A stretch of DNA of 7,104 bases from Candidatus Fermentibacterota bacterium. GTDB taxonomy: Bacteria > Fermentibacterota > Fermentibacteria > Fermentibacterales > Fermentibacteraceae. Under the pieces are notes generated by a model that searched no databases, was not told the origin of the DNA, and worked only from the letters and a program-made list of their open reading frames with translations. The stretch covers positions 1-7,104 of the forward strand of contig JAKLEF010000097.1 in NCBI GenBank assembly GCA_022703195.1, read 5' to 3'. How positions within the stretch are numbered: position 1 is the stretch's first letter; every line of letters starts with the position of its first letter. Made by a program: the position numbers and the translations under genes. Shown one piece after another: positions 6,188 to 7,104 of the stretch.

Positions 6188-6516
6188 TGGAGCCTCTCCT
6201 GCCAGGGATGCCCGCCCTGCCAGCCGGACTGGTACTCGTAGTCGACGAAGCATATCAGCAGGTCGGCCTGGTATTCGTAGTCCGCATAGAAGATCGAGAC
6301 ATCGGCCTGGTATTCGTAGTCCTCGAAGAACCAGACCGAGTCGCTGTCGTCGGCCTGGTAGCCGTAGTCGCAGACATACACGCAGAGGTCGGCCTGATAC
6401 TCGTAATCGACGACGAATACCGAGAGGTCGGCCTGGTATTCGTAGTCGGTGACGTAGACCGATCCGGCAGCCGCCGGCAGGCACGAGGCGGCCATCAGCA
6501 TCAAAGCGGTCCGCAT
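6184..6516 (-). CDS. Small secreted protein of six DYEYQAD repeats (DUF6150-like)
   Basis: The 110-residue product has a signal peptide (MRTALMLMAASCLPAAAGS), probably cleaved after the AAA/AAAGS segment; Cys12 in AASC leaves too short a hydrophobic region for a confident lipobox. The rest is six tandem units starting at Asp24, 37, 50, 66, 79 and 92, with core DYEYQAD and alternating hydrophobic residues between cores. The period is 13 residues, except that unit three is 16 because of a DSDSVWFF insert. Variants are DYGYQAD (unit 3) and DYEYQSGWQ (unit 6). The layout, including the W-containing insert and the terminal GW, resembles proteins I recall as DUF6150; this was not tested by search. 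Regular hydrophobic/aromatic alternation suggests a repetitive beta structure. Function is unknown. The start at ATG 6516 is fixed by AGGAGGTGA; the stop overlaps the next gene's start. Confidence 0.85.
   Translation of the reverse strand: MRTALMLMAASCLPAAAGSVYVTDYEYQADLSVFVVDYEYQADLCVYVCDYGYQADDSDSVWFFEDYEYQADVSIFYADYEYQADLLICFVDYEYQSGWQGGHPWQERLH
6193..6200 (-). promoter_or_regulatory. Ribosome binding site for the CTG-started lipoprotein
   Basis: AGGAGAGG on the minus strand, inside the last codons of the repeat-protein gene, lies five bases before CTG 6187. It is the reason for placing the lipoprotein start there. The following CTCCA resembles the CTCCATG context of the next gene in the operon. 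Confidence 0.5.
6229..6447. repeat. Tandem coding repeats, 39-bp period
   Basis: Six copies of a unit read on the plus strand as GTCGGCCTGGTATTCGTAGTC or close variants begin near 6229 (partial), then at 6262, 6301, 6349, 6388 and 6427. Steps between the full copies are 39, 48, 39 and 39 bases. Copies at 6262 and 6427 are identical over 21 bases. They encode the DYEYQAD cores on the minus strand. The near identity at DNA level suggests recent duplication or gene conversion. Confidence 0.9.
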
Positions 6517-6520
6517 GGCT

Positions 6521-6529
6521 TCACCTCCT
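6521..6529 (-). promoter_or_regulatory. Consensus ribosome binding site of the repeat-protein gene
   Basis: AGGAGGTGA, a full match to the anti-Shine-Dalgarno sequence, ends four bases before ATG 6516. It is the strongest ribosome binding site in the window and implies high expression of the small secreted protein. It also rules out the longer reading of this frame from 6699, which would overlap the upstream gene. Confidence 0.85.
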
Positions 6530-6566
6530 GAGGTTCTCTCGACTGCATCCCGCCCGGCTGTTCCCG

Positions 6567-7104
6567 TCACCCTTCCCCGGGCTCTCCGAAGGGCATCACG
6601 TAGAGCACCTCGACTCCGCTGTCGAGCATGAGGACCCCGGCCGCGAGCGAGTCGTCGAAGGCTCCGACAGCCACGGTCCCGAGGCCGAGGGCTTCGCACA
6701 TCAGATAGACGTTCTGCGACGAATGCCCTGCCTCGAGGGTCGCATACCGGGCTGCCCTCCCGCCGTATCGCGCGGCCGTCACCGAAGTCCGGGCGCAGAT
6801 GACCACGGACGCCGGGGCGGAGGCCACCCAGGGCTGCCCGAGGCAGGCCTCCGAGAGAGCGCTCCTGAGATCCCCCTCAGCCAGCGGTTCGAGTGCGCCG
6901 TCGAGGGGCAGGTACCTGTAGAGGGCGGGGTCGATGCCGTCGACGGAACCGGCCACCAGGTACACCTCGAGGGGATAGAGGGCTCCGGCCGACGGAACTG
7001 TGCGCCGGCCGTCCGGAACGCATCCGTACGCCGCCCAGAGTAGTGCCGAGGCCTCTTCGAGGGTCGCGGGCCGGCTCCCGAAGAGGCGGGTGGATTCACG
7101 GCCG
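6567..7104 (-). CDS. SagB-type dehydrogenase / nitroreductase family, 5' end outside window
   Basis: The frame is open from the right edge to a TGA at 6569-6567, giving 178 residues without the N-terminus. The family binds FMN and carries out NAD(P)H-dependent or oxidative chemistry; SagB itself oxidises azolines to azoles in thiazole/oxazole-modified peptides. Visible marks are TLEEASALLWAAYG (14-27 of the fragment), RTVPSAGALYPLEVYLV (34-50), the FMN-binding signature of SagB-like proteins, LYRYLP (61-66), and YATLEAGHSSQNVYL (120-134) followed by GLGTVAVGAFDD, the usual second half. A full-length domain is about 200 residues, so little is probably missing. No cyclodehydratase or YcaO gene is in view, so azole synthesis cannot be claimed and a stand-alone oxidoreductase is equally likely. 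It lies 50 bases upstream of the repeat-protein gene on the same strand and is the first visible gene of the operon. Confidence 0.85.
   Translation of the reverse strand, partial: GRESTRLFGSRPATLEEASALLWAAYGCVPDGRRTVPSAGALYPLEVYLVAGSVDGIDPALYRYLPLDGALEPLAEGDLRSALSEACLGQPWVASAPASVVICARTSVTAARYGGRAARYATLEAGHSSQNVYLMCEALGLGTVAVGAFDDSLAAGVLMLDSGVEVLYVMPFGEPGEG

Noticed and set aside
6229..6447. Regularly spaced repeats resembling a CRISPR array
   Set aside because: The intervals are only 18 to 27 bases, the period stays a multiple of three, and the repeats encode a protein with a signal peptide and strong ribosome binding site.
6188..6484. N-terminal extension of the lipoprotein with repeated RIPGRPL-like segments
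   Set aside because: The repetitive Arg-rich sequence is the alternate-frame reading of the DYEYQAD repeats; the signal peptide and ribosome binding site place the start at 6187.
6187..6531. Plus-strand frame encoding repeated GLVFVV segments
   Set aside because: It is the antisense reading of the same 39-bp repeats, with no ribosome binding site; the minus-strand frame has a consensus site and a signal peptide.

Overview
The window reads as a GC-rich bacterial chromosome fragment with strong AGGAGG-type ribosome binding sites. A lipoprotein-type signal and a Sec-type signal point to a diderm. The mix of genes (a PEP/pyruvate-binding ATP-grasp protein without a phosphohistidine domain, a propeller lipoprotein, a 13-residue-repeat secreted protein, a SagB-like nitroreductase) fits an uncultured lineage of the FCB or deltaproteobacterial kind. 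That placement is inference only; no marker gene is present.

Left part (1-1690). A gene running off the left edge on the minus strand and gdhA (283-1644, plus strand) are divergently transcribed. Each has a credible sigma70-type promoter with a 17-bp spacer. A perfect 14-bp palindrome lies almost exactly midway between the two -35 boxes, which suggests one shared operator. gdhA encodes a complete hexameric-type glutamate dehydrogenase and ends at a GC-rich hairpin terminator.

Middle (1645-1990). This 320-base gap between convergent genes is richer in A+T than its surroundings. It holds short repeats of REP type: a 17-bp palindrome CCGGGGTCAGACCCCGG and two 26-bp direct repeats sharing AGTAGCC(A/T)GACCCCG. 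The right copy forms the 3' end of the neighbouring methyltransferase gene, including its stop codon.

Right part (1965-7104, all minus strand). Read in transcription order, from the right edge leftward, a probable operon contains: a SagB/nitroreductase-family gene (5' end outside the window), a small secreted protein made of six DYEYQAD repeats, a beta-propeller-like lipoprotein apparently starting at a CTG that overlaps the preceding stop, a 781-residue PEP/pyruvate-binding protein, and a zinc-ribbon class I methyltransferase interrupted by an in-frame TAG. Gaps are short (50, overlap, 34 and 19 bases), so co-transcription is likely. A common pathway cannot be named from the sequence.

The points most worth following are the amber-split methyltransferase whose tail lies inside a repeat, the symmetric divergent promoter, the ATP-grasp protein that keeps the PPDK nucleotide-site residues but lacks the phosphocarrier domain, and the repeat protein next to an oxidoreductase.
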